DNA of 64,000 nucleotides from Deinandra increscens subsp. villosa. Lineage: Eukaryota > Streptophyta > Magnoliopsida > Asterales > Asteraceae. Positions 10,101 through 17,696 of the stretch are shown one piece after another. The position numbers were made by a program, and so were the translations under genes. Under the pieces are notes generated by a model. The model was not told where the DNA came from. It searched no databases and saw only the letters and a program-made list of their open reading frames with translations. The stretch is taken from positions 20,753,663-20,817,662 of the forward strand of contig JBCNJP010000013.1 in NCBI GenBank assembly GCA_039602395.1, in the 5' to 3' direction. The first letter of the stretch is position 1; each line of letters opens with the position of its first letter.

Positions 10101-10433
10101 GAAAGCTTCAGCAACTTCAGGGGATAAAGCCATGGTCAGTGCAGCCAGTGCCTTTCTATCTCGTTCAACTCTGTCCCAGTCATCATCAATCCAATCCTTC
10201 TTGGCTTTAGGAACAGGTGGTTGACCCTGTTCTCCTGGAGTAGATGGAACAAAGTCTCCCACTTCGATCGATTGCATGATCTTAGCATCATTGTAATTGA
10301 CGTAGTTGACGAACCTATACTTCCAGCTCATGAAATCCTTGCCAGACATCAGACGTGGCGGTCTGGCAGAGGTTCCGATTTTAGAGTCCATTTCCAGAGT
10401 GACACTCGACAGGTTCGACATGTCGAAGGCCAT
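7107..10433 (-). CDS. gag: Copia B gag polyprotein (1,108 aa, intact)
   Basis: An uninterrupted ORF starting MAFDMSNLSS at an ATG just below the leader. Residues 30-230 form the copia gag (UBN2-type) domain (MSGKDFMSWKYR..., WDALIAAYEG...). A first CCHC knuckle, CYNCNEYGHYAREC, is at 375-388, a long predicted coiled coil at about 475-610, and a second CCHC knuckle, CHVCGQPGHMARNC, at 861-874, followed by a very basic Lys/Pro/Gln-rich tail ending KAWVPKTN. It would assemble the cytoplasmic particle and package RNA. Two knuckles and this length are unusual against the few-hundred-residue gag of most copia elements, but long coiled-coil gags are seen in SIRE-like elements. An open frame of this size in an element lacking RT suggests recent activity in trans. 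Confidence 0.93.
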   Translation of the reverse strand: MAFDMSNLSSVTLEMDSKIGTSARPPRLMSGKDFMSWKYRFVNYVNYNDAKIMQSIEVGDFVPSTPGEQGQPPVPKAKKDWIDDDWDRVERDRKALAALTMALSPEVAEAFKEYTSAKTLWDALIAAYEGNDDMKESRKENLREMFNEFNYIPGENIESLLQLFIKIVTGMKDAGVTYTQVEVNRKLVNSLPPNWDSTIELIEKTVEMSTSSLNELMSTIRAYEEKKQKRARKTGNGALVNQLNQAFISQPTVAPVNPPSTPMGFIAQATGSSSSGKSNIVSLDVNALTKDPSFALGVGIMSCYQALVAGSLLPTDLSPDDVNQVNPDDLERMDISYQMGMSALRARQYMAKKGQKDWNGGKGINLSFNKANLRCYNCNEYGHYARECTKPKVDREGKADNRSESVKTEAGKNDKALVVQHTPGYDWTPQVEDLSLTLDHVALLAEEEAQKEASEEFHHAFMANITPGSSACSSEVCLNPKCQSILSESKEWQTKFFNETLNREFVDKELREYKGRSKNLSEKLEAAKIDIKNLQRDLSNKNTYLRVANEEIATLKTELEQLKGQLETSQTKVERNDKIVSEMMKASSLFYNTDARMRHLKANSGLGLGTEIKDEKSTHTVPMPLMHEMISDYECSKTNLDAKAEIEKKLAACPIKISAPVSNQTNPFTSCADKGKHEAGVVNCKESTKSPLKSEVDFSVKNSNFEKTETFVMSESNISKSSESSESNVCAKFSDCGVFNVGKCDLKPVKPLRTVRILRRGKGPQNDVPKPTGDVKKSKDNVNCPIQNVQKVRDAKPREFAPYPEVNSAYDQFKPIQREYVLTTKPHGKALWIHKNASKPTWTSTGRNQPQAPVYPKKQSCHVCGQPGHMARNCLHRPYEPYYPKKVQQTTVPLGQTHVGPKPKVGPSNPKVQKITFPPSQAEIHSRPKAKAAPSNQKVQPGSQHVHKQRPKPKSPNQKPQTVKNKVNNNAVKSSKMFTKPARASKPSKQVSRPKQNNFQKSPVPPQRVFKRFSDTSFFSKPVSINKRNDERWNVPKVVNLSFKPTGVYKKHSMSFQEVKRSKLTNNIKKGLGKENHHSDVNIKDIHSPIKDRPVSPRPVKAWVPKTN

Positions 10434-10505
10434 ATCTTCAGAATCGGAAAAGGGTTTACTTTCGAAGAGGCTTGATCAAAAAGTGGTTCTCGGCTGAAAA
10501 GAGCT

Positions 10506-10930
10506 GATCGAGAAGTACTTTTCGATCGGGAAGGAGACTGATCGAAAAGTCTAGTACCGATCGAAAAGCAATGAATGGATCGAAAAGTCTCGAAGGGGAC
10601 TTTTCGATCAATAAGCACAGCGGATCGAAAAGTCACAGGGGACTTTTCGATCAAAAGAGGCTGATCGAGAAGTCACAGTGGGACTTCTCGACTGAAAAGG
10701 GCGGATCGAAAAGTCTCTTAGGGGACTTTTCGATTGAGAGTACTGATCGAGAAGTCACAGAAGGGGACTTCTCGATTGGAATTGCAGGTCGAAAAGTCAC
10801 TTAGGGGACTTCTCGACTGGGATGGACTGATCGAAAAGCCACAGAGGGGGCTTTCTCGATCCGGTGAAGCGACAGAAACAGGATTTTTCGATCAGGGGCC
10901 TGATCGAAAAGTATAGGCAGGGTCGAAAAG
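10506..10930 (-). repeat. Hairpin array in the 5' leader of B
   Basis: About nine short inverted repeats built from GATCGAAAAGTC and GACTTTTCGATC lie between the primer site and gag. Clear examples: 10506-10527 (no loop), 10578-10609 (12-bp stem, 8-nt loop), 10623-10652 (12-bp stem, loop ACAGGG), 10663-10693, 10704-10735, 10745-10777, 10787-10817, 10829-10861 and 10885-10910 (2-nt loop). Some units carry paired changes: GATCGAGAAGTC with GACTTCTCGA, and GATCGAAAAGCC with GGCTTTCTCGATC. The position matches where retroelement RNAs carry dimerisation and packaging signals; function here is inference. Confidence 0.9.
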
Positions 10931-11095
10931 TCTTTAAACACGCACAGAACACCACGTATCTTCAGTCTTGTCTGGTAACCTGCACAAAACACCTCCGAAT
11001 GCGCTAAAAGCTGAAAATCACCAAGAAAACTCAAAACGTTAGTACTCAAAAACTTGAATCTGATATCGCGAGAGCCTCGAAACTTGCGTTTCTTG

Positions 11096-11107
11096 GCTCT
11101 GATACCA
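11096..11107 (-). other. Primer binding site of B (tRNA-iMet type)
   Basis: Minus strand TGGTATCAGAGC lies two bases inside the 5' LTR. This is the standard plant copia site complementary to the 3' end of initiator methionine tRNA. Confidence 0.95.
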
Positions 11108-11109
11108 AT

Positions 11110-11635
11110 TGTAAGTCCCGAAAACGGTCCTCACGCGATATCTAATCCAATCAAGACCGTGCGGAATCCGGTTTGATTGGTGATTCAAGAACAATCGATT
11201 AATAAAGTAAATAAGCAATGAAAAACAATAATAAACACAAACCGATTGAGAATCACTTGAATAGACAACCTTGGATTGCAACACCTTAAACGAAATTCTC
11301 TAGGAGAATTTCGTGAAACACCAAGTACAAGAATACCCAAAATCAGCAACCCTAAACCCCTAGATTAGCTATCCTTATATAGGGGGAGATTAGCTTGGAA
11401 ATCAAGCTAATCTATCTTTGGTAACCCTAATTACCCACTAATTCCCGTTTTTGACCTTCCAGGCCCACTAAAACCCATCTAAACTCTTTTAAACTGAGCC
11501 CAAACCTATCTAAAATGGCCCAATGACCCAATACAATAATAAACCAACTATTTTTCACCTACTCTAACACATAGGCCTTCAAAATAGTCCGCCAATAGGT
11601 GATTTAATACACAAGCCACAAATTATTCCCTTACA
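11110..11635 (-). repeat. 5' LTR of B (526 bp)
   Basis: Same length and termini as 3939-4464. A TATA-like CTATATAAGG on the minus strand is at 11373-11382. Differences from the other LTR include T/C at position 10 and A/T in the CTC(A/T)AGGAG stretch. Confidence 0.95.
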
Positions 11636-11640
11636 GAACT
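11636..11640. other. Target-site duplication of B, right copy
   Basis: GAACT, identical to 3934-3938; this fixes the insertion site of B within the A gag. Confidence 0.92.
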
Positions 11641-12152
11641 GGTGGAGGAATAATGTTGTTTGCAGCCAAGGACCTATCCGTTTTCTCTGACCTAAATCCA
11701 GATGTGTCTTTCCCAACTTGACCGGTCACAACAACATGTGACAAAGCCTTTCCTGCATCGAGCATTCGCTGATTTCTTTCCTGATTGCATTCATACTTGA
11801 CCTGCAGCTCATCATACTTTTGCTGCAGTTCAGTTAATTTCTGTGTCAGCTCAGATATCTCAATCCTAGCCCGATCATATAAAATAGTCTTCTCCATTGC
11901 TAGCTTTTGATATTTCTTAATGTCTAGTTTTTGGGCTTTTACCTTCTCTTCACTCTTTTCCCACCTACCTTTAAATGAACTCCTAGAACATTGCATATCA
12001 AAAAGTTCGATTTTAGCATTTTTCCAAAGTTGTCTTAAGCCAGGAATTAATCCAGCACAAGTAGGATTGGGGCATATCTTTGTTTTGTCAACTTCAGCTG
12101 CGAAAGCATCCCTGTTCTCAACCATATTCTTTTCTTCAACCACTAAACTCAT
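11641..12152 (-). pseudogene. gag: Copia A gag, coiled-coil portion, split by B
   Basis: The minus-strand ORF starts MSLVVEEKNMVENRDAFAAE and runs through KICPNPTCAGLIPGLRQLWK (matching EVCLNPKCQSILSESKEWQ of B gag) into a long heptad-rich segment (KAQKLDIKKYQKLAMEKTIL..., ELTQKLTELQQKYDEL) typical of a coiled coil. It runs into the B insertion at PPPV and resumes in frame at 3933. Compared with B, the UBN2-type domain and the first zinc knuckle are missing, so this ORF begins where the coil begins. That N-terminal loss is specific to A. The frame itself is open up to the insertion. Interpretation as a gag derivative is firm; function is unknown. Confidence 0.85.
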
Positions 12153-12449
12153 TTTATTTCTTTAGATATACAGCTTCTCAAAATCTGGTGAAATCGGCAA
12201 AATCGGCAAAATCGGCAAAAGTACTATTCAAGGAATAGTGTCAAAAACTTAAAACGCGAAAACGGAGGCCTTCGGAGTGGAATTTGGGGGTCCAAACGAG
12301 CTCATTTGGACGTTAGTCAGGGGTAATTCTAGGGCTCGTTGTCACGAACGTCGTGTTAAAATTTGAGCTTCTAACTCCAAACGAGTCAAAAGTTATGTCC
12401 GTTTTCATGAAAGTGTGAAATAGTGACTTTTTGCCCCAAATTAGTTTCC
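12153..12449 (-). other. 5' leader of A without repeats
   Basis: Between the gag ATG and the motif array. A short triplication of AATCGGCAA occurs near 12190-12218; I see nothing else. Confidence 0.6.
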
Positions 12450-12771
12450 GATCGTAAACCATGTTTCCAATCATAAACACCACTTCTGGTCGTAAACTAG
12501 ATTCCGATCGTAAACAGTAATCGTGAACACCCCCGAGTCGTAAACGTTATCGTAAACACATCCCGAGTCACAAACTAAGTCATAAACACCTTTAGGTCGT
12601 AAACCAGGTCGTAAACACCGAAAAAATCAATCTTGAACTCGTAAACACCTTTTTCTCGATCGTAAACTCCCAAAAATCAAAGGTTGAAGTCGTAAACATC
12701 AGTAGTCGGCTCGTAAACACAAAACAGATGAAGAACACCGATCATAAACCCTTGAAGATGTCGTAAACACC
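12450..12771 (-). repeat. TCGTAAACAC motif array in the leader of A
   Basis: About twelve exact TCGTAAAC words plus several degenerate ones (TCATAAACACC, TCGTGAACACC, TCACAAAC) spaced 15-45 bp, all in one orientation (GTGTTTACGA on the element strand). A few more copies extend into the LTR near 13087-13145. The position matches the hairpin array of B, but the motif is unrelated. Confidence 0.9.
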
Positions 12772-12883
12772 AAGAACACCCCAGAATTTCGATCCCAGAC
12801 CTGAAAAACTCAAGAAAAACTCACAAAAACTGTTAGATCTTATTGAATCAATATCGTGAGAACCACGAAACTCTCGTTTCTTG

Positions 12884-12895
12884 GCTCTGATACCA
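12884..12895 (-). other. Primer binding site of A (tRNA-iMet type)
   Basis: TGGTATCAGAGC on the minus strand, two bases inside the 5' LTR. Confidence 0.93.
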
Positions 12896-12897
12896 AT

Positions 12898-13306
12898 TGT
12901 TGGCCAGACACAACAATCGTTCACGATATCTAACTAATCTAAATGTGCGGAATCCGGTTAGATTAGTGATTCAAGAAAGAGAAGAAATCGAAGAATACAA
13001 TGATTAAAACGTTAAAAACCTGATCTTGCACACAAGATTAACTTGTCGGGTACAAATCGTAATCTAACTTCTCTCGGGTTTGCGATCGTAAACACCTTGT
13101 GGCTGCTCCTAAAATCGTAATCAGCCACCTTTACAATGGTAAACACATGGGGTTTATATAGGATCCCTAATGGACCACCTTAAACCCTAATGGTAAACCC
13201 CAAGCCCAATAGTAAACCTAAGCAAACTAGACTACTAATCTAATTAAACCCTCTAAGCCCATCCCAACTAATTTAATATTACAAGCCTCATAATCTAGCC
13301 TCTACA
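12898..13306 (-). repeat. 5' LTR of A (409 bp)
   Basis: TGTTGGCC...CTCTACA on the plus strand. A TATA-like CTATATAAA on the minus strand lies near 13154-13163. The outer 28 bases recur at the window start. Confidence 0.9.
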
Positions 13307-14652
13307 ATGATAACAGTGAAAAATCCATGCACCCTGTCCCAATGCCTTTAATGCATGAAATGATTCCTGATCCTGAAATTTCTAAGACCACTTTAGAAGT
13401 TAAGGCAGAAATTGACAAAAAACTTGTTGCATGCCCTATTAAGATTTCTGCTCCTGTTTCTAACATTACTAACAATTCTACATGTTGTGTAGATAAAGGT
13501 AATAAAGAAGTAGGGGTAGTGAATTGCAAGGAGTCCTCTAAGAGTCCCATGAAGTCTAATTATGATGATTTTTATAAAAACTTTGATTTTGAGAAACTTG
13601 AATCTTCTGTTAAGTTTGAGTAAAAAACTCTTGAGTTTGTCTTGTGTGATAAAACTTCTGCTTGTGGTGTGTTTACTTTTGGTAAATGTGTTGCTAAACC
13701 TGCGAAATCCTTAATATCTGTTAAATTTTAAGAAGGGGTAAGGGACCACAGGTTGCTGGTCCCAACCCCACGATTGATGGCTTGTCTGATGTGAGTCATG
13801 ACCAAAATGTGCAGAAAATGCGGGACATTAGACCTCATGATTTTGTCCCGTACCCAAAAATCAATTTTGCATATGACCAGTATAAGCCAGTTCAGCGGGA
13901 GTACATTTTAACCACAAAGCCACATGGTAAAACCCATTGGATCCACAAAAATTGTTCAAAACCAACTTGGATATCCACTGGGCGAAACCAACAACAGGCT
14001 CCAACATACCCAAAGAAACAATCTTGCCATGTCTGTGGTAGACCAGGACATGTGGCAGAAACTGTTTACACCGGCCATATAAACCCTTCTATCCCAAAAG
14101 GGTTCATCAGAGGCCCATTCCAAAGGACCACAAACAAAGTGACTCAACTCCAAGGCCCGGTCCTTCAAAACCAAGGTGCAGAAACCGACACCTCAGAGTC
14201 ACAAAGGTCATCAAAAACCCAAGGCTCCTAAGCAACAGCCAAAGACTATTTTTAAAGAAAACAAAGTGCCTCAGAAATCGGTCAAAGCAGTCTGGAGACC
14301 AAAATCTGTTGAATCCACAAAACCAGTTTCAAAATTTGTTTTAAAATCTGTTTGTAAATCACCCATCCATCTGAACCCAGTTGGTTTGTCTAAATCAAAT
14401 GGTTGGAGGAAGGATGACAGGTGGAACATTCCAAAACTGGTAAATCTGTCCTTCAAGCCTACTGGGGTGTATAAAAAACACTCTACTTATTTCCAAGAGG
14501 TTAATTTTCAAAAACAAAACAAAAATAAAAATCCACCAAAAGGGCCTCAGGAGCTTGAGAGAGAAAATCACCTTCCCAGACAGGACAACACAAAGGACAG
14601 TTTAATTCCAGCCAAAATTGACCGACTTTCACTCAGACCCATTAAGGCCTAG
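13307..14652 (+). pseudogene. gag: Copia C gag, C-terminal part (broken)
   Basis: The sequence starts at the A insertion edge and aligns with residues of B gag from HTVPMPLMHEMI onward: HPVPMPLMHEMIPDPEISKT, KIDKKLVACPIKISAPVSN-like, CKESSKSPMKS. The frame breaks after SSVKFE (13623, stop) and resumes by 13782 with NVQKMRDIRPHDFVPYPKIN. The second zinc knuckle begins CHVCGRPGHVAE, but a one-base deletion near 14053 removes the last Cys and shifts frame to 14176-14652, which ends ...RLSLRPIKA and a stop before VPKTN-like codons. It is a decayed nucleocapsid and basic tail, the same family as B but clearly diverged. The N-terminal half lies beyond A, outside the window. Confidence 0.87.
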
Positions 14653-14660
14653 GTACCTAA

Positions 14661-14686
14661 AACTAACTAATCTCCTTTGAGTGCAG
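14661..14686 (+). promoter_or_regulatory. Splice-acceptor-like block at the gag/PR junction of C
   Basis: AACTAACTAATCTCCTTTGA followed by GTGCAG and GGACAGCC. It has branch-point-like CTAAC/CTAAT words and a CAG acceptor at 14684-14686, conserved in position with A and B. Confidence 0.45.
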
Positions 14687-14989
14687 GGACAGCCAAGGAG
14701 GACTGTTAACAACCTTTGGTATGTTGACAGTGGTTGTTCCCGGCATATGACAGGCGACATATCTCTTCTACAAGACTTGGAGCAATTTGACGGAGGGTAT
14801 GTATCGTTCGCAGGAGGAGTTGGTGGTTATATCAGTCAGAAAGGAACAATCAGAAACGGATGTCTCAGCTTCCATGACGTCAACTATGTAGAGCAGTTGA
14901 AACACAACTTGTTAAGTGTTTCCCAAATCTGTGACAGGGAGTACCCGGTGCTTTTCAATAACAAGGAATGTCTGATTCTTAAACCAGGG
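14681..14989 (+). CDS. Copia C protease, interrupted at the 3' side
   Basis: An open frame through NNLWYVDSGCSRHMTGDISL, the aspartic protease active site (Asp-Ser-Gly), GGYVSFAGGVGGYISQKG and the start of the next segment (QICDREYPVLFNNKECLILK). After LKPG the reading changes abruptly to unrelated sequence (14990 on), while the expected continuation YSIPDNWVLMRTPR appears at 27141. This fixes the edge of the E/D insertion. Protease would process gag-pol inside the particle. All visible catalytic residues are present; the product is truncated by the insertion. Confidence 0.88.
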
Positions 14990-15969
14990 AACTTTCAAAG
15001 TTTAATAACTGAAAAAGTGAATATTCAAAAGCAATCAGTTCAAGGTTGATGGTGATTTGTCATCTTCGTGGAAAGGTAGTGTATTCTGATGTTCGTGCAA
15101 ACCGATATGTCAAAGTTTTCGGTTATGGTTTGGAACTCTTTATCATTTGCCCGATACTTTCTTGAGTTGTGAAGACTTGGTCAGATTCCAGTCTGCAACA
15201 AGATATTTCTTGAGTTGTGAAGACTTGGTCAGATTCCAGTCTGCAACGAGATATACGTTTACCGGAGTAATATATTGGGGTGGATTTCATGCTAAGGGGG
15301 AATTTCCATGATTGAAGATGTTGATCGTGTCTGTTTTCATAAAGACCAGAATGTATTACAGTTTGGTGAAGATTAAAGATTGTTGTGAATATGCAGTGAT
15401 GTTCGGGTGTCTTTATAAATTCTGGATACGACTGATGAAGTGAACCATTATCATATATGCAGGTTCTAGTTGGATGGTTGTGCTTGAAGCTAGGGGGAAT
15501 TTTATTGGTTGTGGAGATAGTACAAGATACGAACTGTTTCCTGCATGCCTAAAGTTCAGTCCAAGGGGAGTTTGCTGAAAATCAAGATTTAAGATGTAGC
15601 AGACTGACTGATGATGATTGCTAGAAGATCAATGTCTGGATTCGACAGTAACCTAACCTTGTGTGGCCGTTACTGTTCGGATTGTCAAACATACTGATTT
15701 GTCGGAAACATGAATTGGGGTCCGAAACCTAGCCGAACTCCAGGTTCGGAGTTGTCCGAACCTTGGACGAACTCCAAGTTCGGAGGGAGTTCGGAAAGAG
15801 TTCGGAGCTTCCTAGTTCGGACAGAATTAAGAAGTATAAATAGTTCATCTTTGTATTTCTTTGTAAGTTTTTGTCCAATGTCTATGTAGTTGAAAAACCA
15901 TATACGGATCGATTCTATGGTAGATAATATCGAGACGGAAGTTTTGTCATATATCGTGTTGAATGATTA
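14990..15969 (+). mobile_element. Element E, left part: copia 3' internal end and LTR-like arm
   Basis: There is no gene. It contains a 49-bp tandem duplication (TTTCTTGAGTTGTGAAGACT at 15158 and 15207), several purine-tract-like words (GCTAAGGGGGAA near 15290, AGCTAGGGGGAAT near 15490, TCCAAGGGGAGTT near 15568), then an LTR-like stretch with CCGAAC/GTTCGG palindromes (15715-15820) upstream of TATAAATAG (about 15835). Bases 15652-15893 are the inverted counterpart of 26887-27126. I read it as the 3' end of a copia element whose other end is lost; boundaries are uncertain. Confidence 0.55.
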
Positions 15970-16351
15970 TGATGAAGAATAAAATCCCACTCGCACGTAA
16001 AATGAAATTCTATACCTCACTCTTGAATTCGTAGAAAGAAGTAGGAGAGGATTATGGTTGAATGAAGATATTATATTGATTGATCAGTTTGTACAAATTC
16101 AGAATCTAGAGGGAAACACACACCAAAGGTGTAAAATCTCCTTTCGTTCCAAAAATCCTTTCTATGATTCATGAATGTTCTATTTATACTAACAACTTGG
16201 TTCGCAAGTTCCTTAATATGAAGCGGATGCACTTGTTGTCGGCTCCGTCGCAACTGCACCTTTCTCTCTTGGAGATATTTTAGTTTTATTGTCACCCGTG
16301 AGTTATCTTTGTTGTTATACTTGCATATCCGATTTTGACCTCTCCTCATCA
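15970..16351 (-). repeat. 3' LTR of D (382 bp)
   Basis: TGATGAAG...CCTCATCA. The first ~306 bp match 26536-26841 with about four differences by eye. Confidence 0.88.
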
Positions 16352-16365
16352 AGTCCCCCTAGTCC
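16352..16365 (-). other. Polypurine tract of D
   Basis: GGACTAGGGGGACT on the minus strand, adjoining the LTR. A second AGGGACTAGGGGGACT occurs near 16573-16588. Confidence 0.75.
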
Positions 16366-17003
16366 ATTAATTATTTATACAATGATAATGGACTATGTGC
16401 TAGAAAAATCTAGGCTTTATACACTTCCGTTTGCTTTAAAAAGGTGTTATCTCATTAAAAAACCCTGCTTGGAAAACCCTTTGGGAAAAACCAAAGCTTA
16501 GGATAAAAAGAGTATAATCATAACCTTTTTCTTTGAGCATAATTTCATAAAAATTTACCACAAGGGTCCTCCAGTCCCCCTAGTCCCTTATGTTATAGAT
16601 ACTATAACTTGAGGACTTTAGTAATTACAGTATTGGAAACGCAATTTTTGGTAGAGATTTGCAACCGCAAGTGTTAGAATAACCGACTGTTGGTTATTGC
16701 AAATGCAAACGGCATGCGTAAGCATTTGTCAGGAAGTCATTAAGTCTTGATGGTACTTTTTGTCAGTTTTCAGAACACGTGTCAGCACGAGGTTTACTGA
16801 CGGGACAATTATTCTTTTTCAAATTTCAAATAATGGATTTAAACCGTTTCAAGGAGGTTTATATCCTCTTTTTCCCTCATAAATTTCCACACACTTTTCC
16901 ATATTTTCCCTAAATTTTCTTCCGGCATTATCTCTCCATCGTCTTCTTCGCTTTACCTTCTTAAGGTTAGTTTTTATAACTTTCTTTTTAATTTCCTTCA
17001 ACG
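16366..17003 (+). other. 3' internal region of D; possible promoter of the antisense ORF
   Basis: Non-coding. On the plus strand, pyrimidine-rich leader-like sequence and a CTTCTTAAGGTTAGTTTT donor-like word (about 16958-16975) precede the ATG at 17004. GTTTATATCC near 16857 could serve as a TATA element; this is weak evidence. Confidence 0.4.
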
Positions 17004-17515
17004 ATGGCTTCTCCTGTTGTCAAAATTGATGAAGAATCATCGAAACATAATATGCATTCATCTTTTCCACTTTAAGTCCGAGCGATTTAGATAATCTAAT
17101 CGAAAAGTATCACATCCCATTATCTCTTCACCCTGTTTTGCCAAAACCCAATTTATCGATTTTTTCTTTCCAAGATGGTAAAATCGGTGTGTATGCCGAC
17201 ATGTTTCGACTTGGGAATTATAGGCTTCCTTTCACTAAGATTTTAATTCGAGCCCTATCGTACTTTGGAGTGCACGTTTCCCAGATGCACCCTCAAGGAC
17301 TTTCTCGCTTAAGTCATTTTGAAGTTTCTAGTAGAGCAGTAGGTGTATCCCCAAGTGTTGCACTATTTAGGGCTTTTTATCGAATAACCATGGCTGGTGA
17401 CTGGTATACTTTCGAACGCCATCGTGGGGTATCTAGGATTAGTACTATTCTTCCCCCAAACCCTAGGTCTTGGAAGAACCAGTTCTTTTATGTGGATGAT
17501 CGATGTATCCCATTA
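17004..17515 (+). pseudogene. Antisense accessory ORF of D (transposase_28-like, PF04195-type)
   Basis: It lies opposite to D. ATG at 17004 begins MASPVVKIDEESSK. A one-base loss near 17073 shifts the frame, and the conserved part then runs SDLDNLIEKYHIPLSLHPVL, FQDGKIGVYADMFRLGNYRL, FGVHVSQMHPQGLSRLSHFE, ALFRAFYRITMAGDWYTFER, NQFFYVDDRCIP. I recognise this as the domain annotated in plant genomes as 'putative gypsy-type transposase'; its true role is unknown. Antisense genes between pol and the 3' LTR are known from Tat elements such as Grande. The 3' end is cut where RT sequence begins on the other strand, so a deletion removed the rest. Confidence 0.72.
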
Positions 17516-17696
17516 TTATTTACCAAAACTCCCAAAAGTTTTCTTTCTTCCATAGCAAATGAACACTTCTTAGGATTTAGTTTCATGTTGATCCTTCTCA
17601 AGTTTCCGAATGTTTCCTCAATGTCATCAATCATATCCTTTTCCTTACAACTTTTGATAACCACATCATCACCATATGCTTCTAAATTTCTTCCCA
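17509..17696 (-). pseudogene. D reverse transcriptase fragment
   Basis: On the minus strand: GRNLEAYGDDVVIKS, then ETFGNLRRINMKLNPKKCSF and LLGVLVNNNGI. This is the RT palm with the YxDD box, in which Val is replaced by Gly (YGDD), and the following thumb-side motif NPKKC. The fragment begins exactly at the CACTA terminus (17697) and ends where the antisense ORF begins. The rest of RT upstream is not visible and should lie beyond the CACTA insertion or in the N gap. Non-functional. Confidence 0.8.

Larger units (their letters stand above)
3939..11635 (-). mobile_element. Copia element B (SIRE-like, gag-PR derivative), complete
   Basis: A complete minus-strand LTR retrotransposon: two 526-bp LTRs that differ at about five positions by eye, a 5-bp GAACT target duplication, an iMet-type primer site and a polypurine tract. 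In element sense: 5' LTR, a leader with a hairpin array, a 1,108-residue open gag, protease, the GAG-pre-integrase domain, then an abrupt switch into a second protease-start relic and the non-coding 3' region. Integrase core, RT and RNase H are absent, so it would depend on a relative for reverse transcription and integration. The near-identical LTRs make it the youngest-looking insertion here. Confidence 0.95.
1..13306 (-). mobile_element. Copia element A (SIRE-like, gag-PR only), inserted in C and split by B
   Basis: This is a minus-strand LTR retrotransposon. Its 5' LTR is at 12898-13306 and the last 28 bases of its 3' LTR are at the window start; those bases match the outer end of the 5' LTR. 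In element sense the order is LTR, iMet-type primer site, repeat-rich leader, a gag lacking its N-terminal domain, a protease start, and a long non-coding 3' region ending in a polypurine tract. No integrase, RT or RNase H is seen. Element B (3939-11635) interrupts the gag, and rejoining the gag across B restores one reading frame. Flanking DNA right of 13306 is C gag in the opposite orientation, so A inserted into C. The A target duplication cannot be checked because the left LTR is cut by the window edge. Confidence 0.88.

Noticed and set aside
10506..10930. Hairpin array as a CRISPR array
   Set aside because: Units are inverted, spaced by 0-40 bp of related sequence, and sit in a plant retrotransposon leader.
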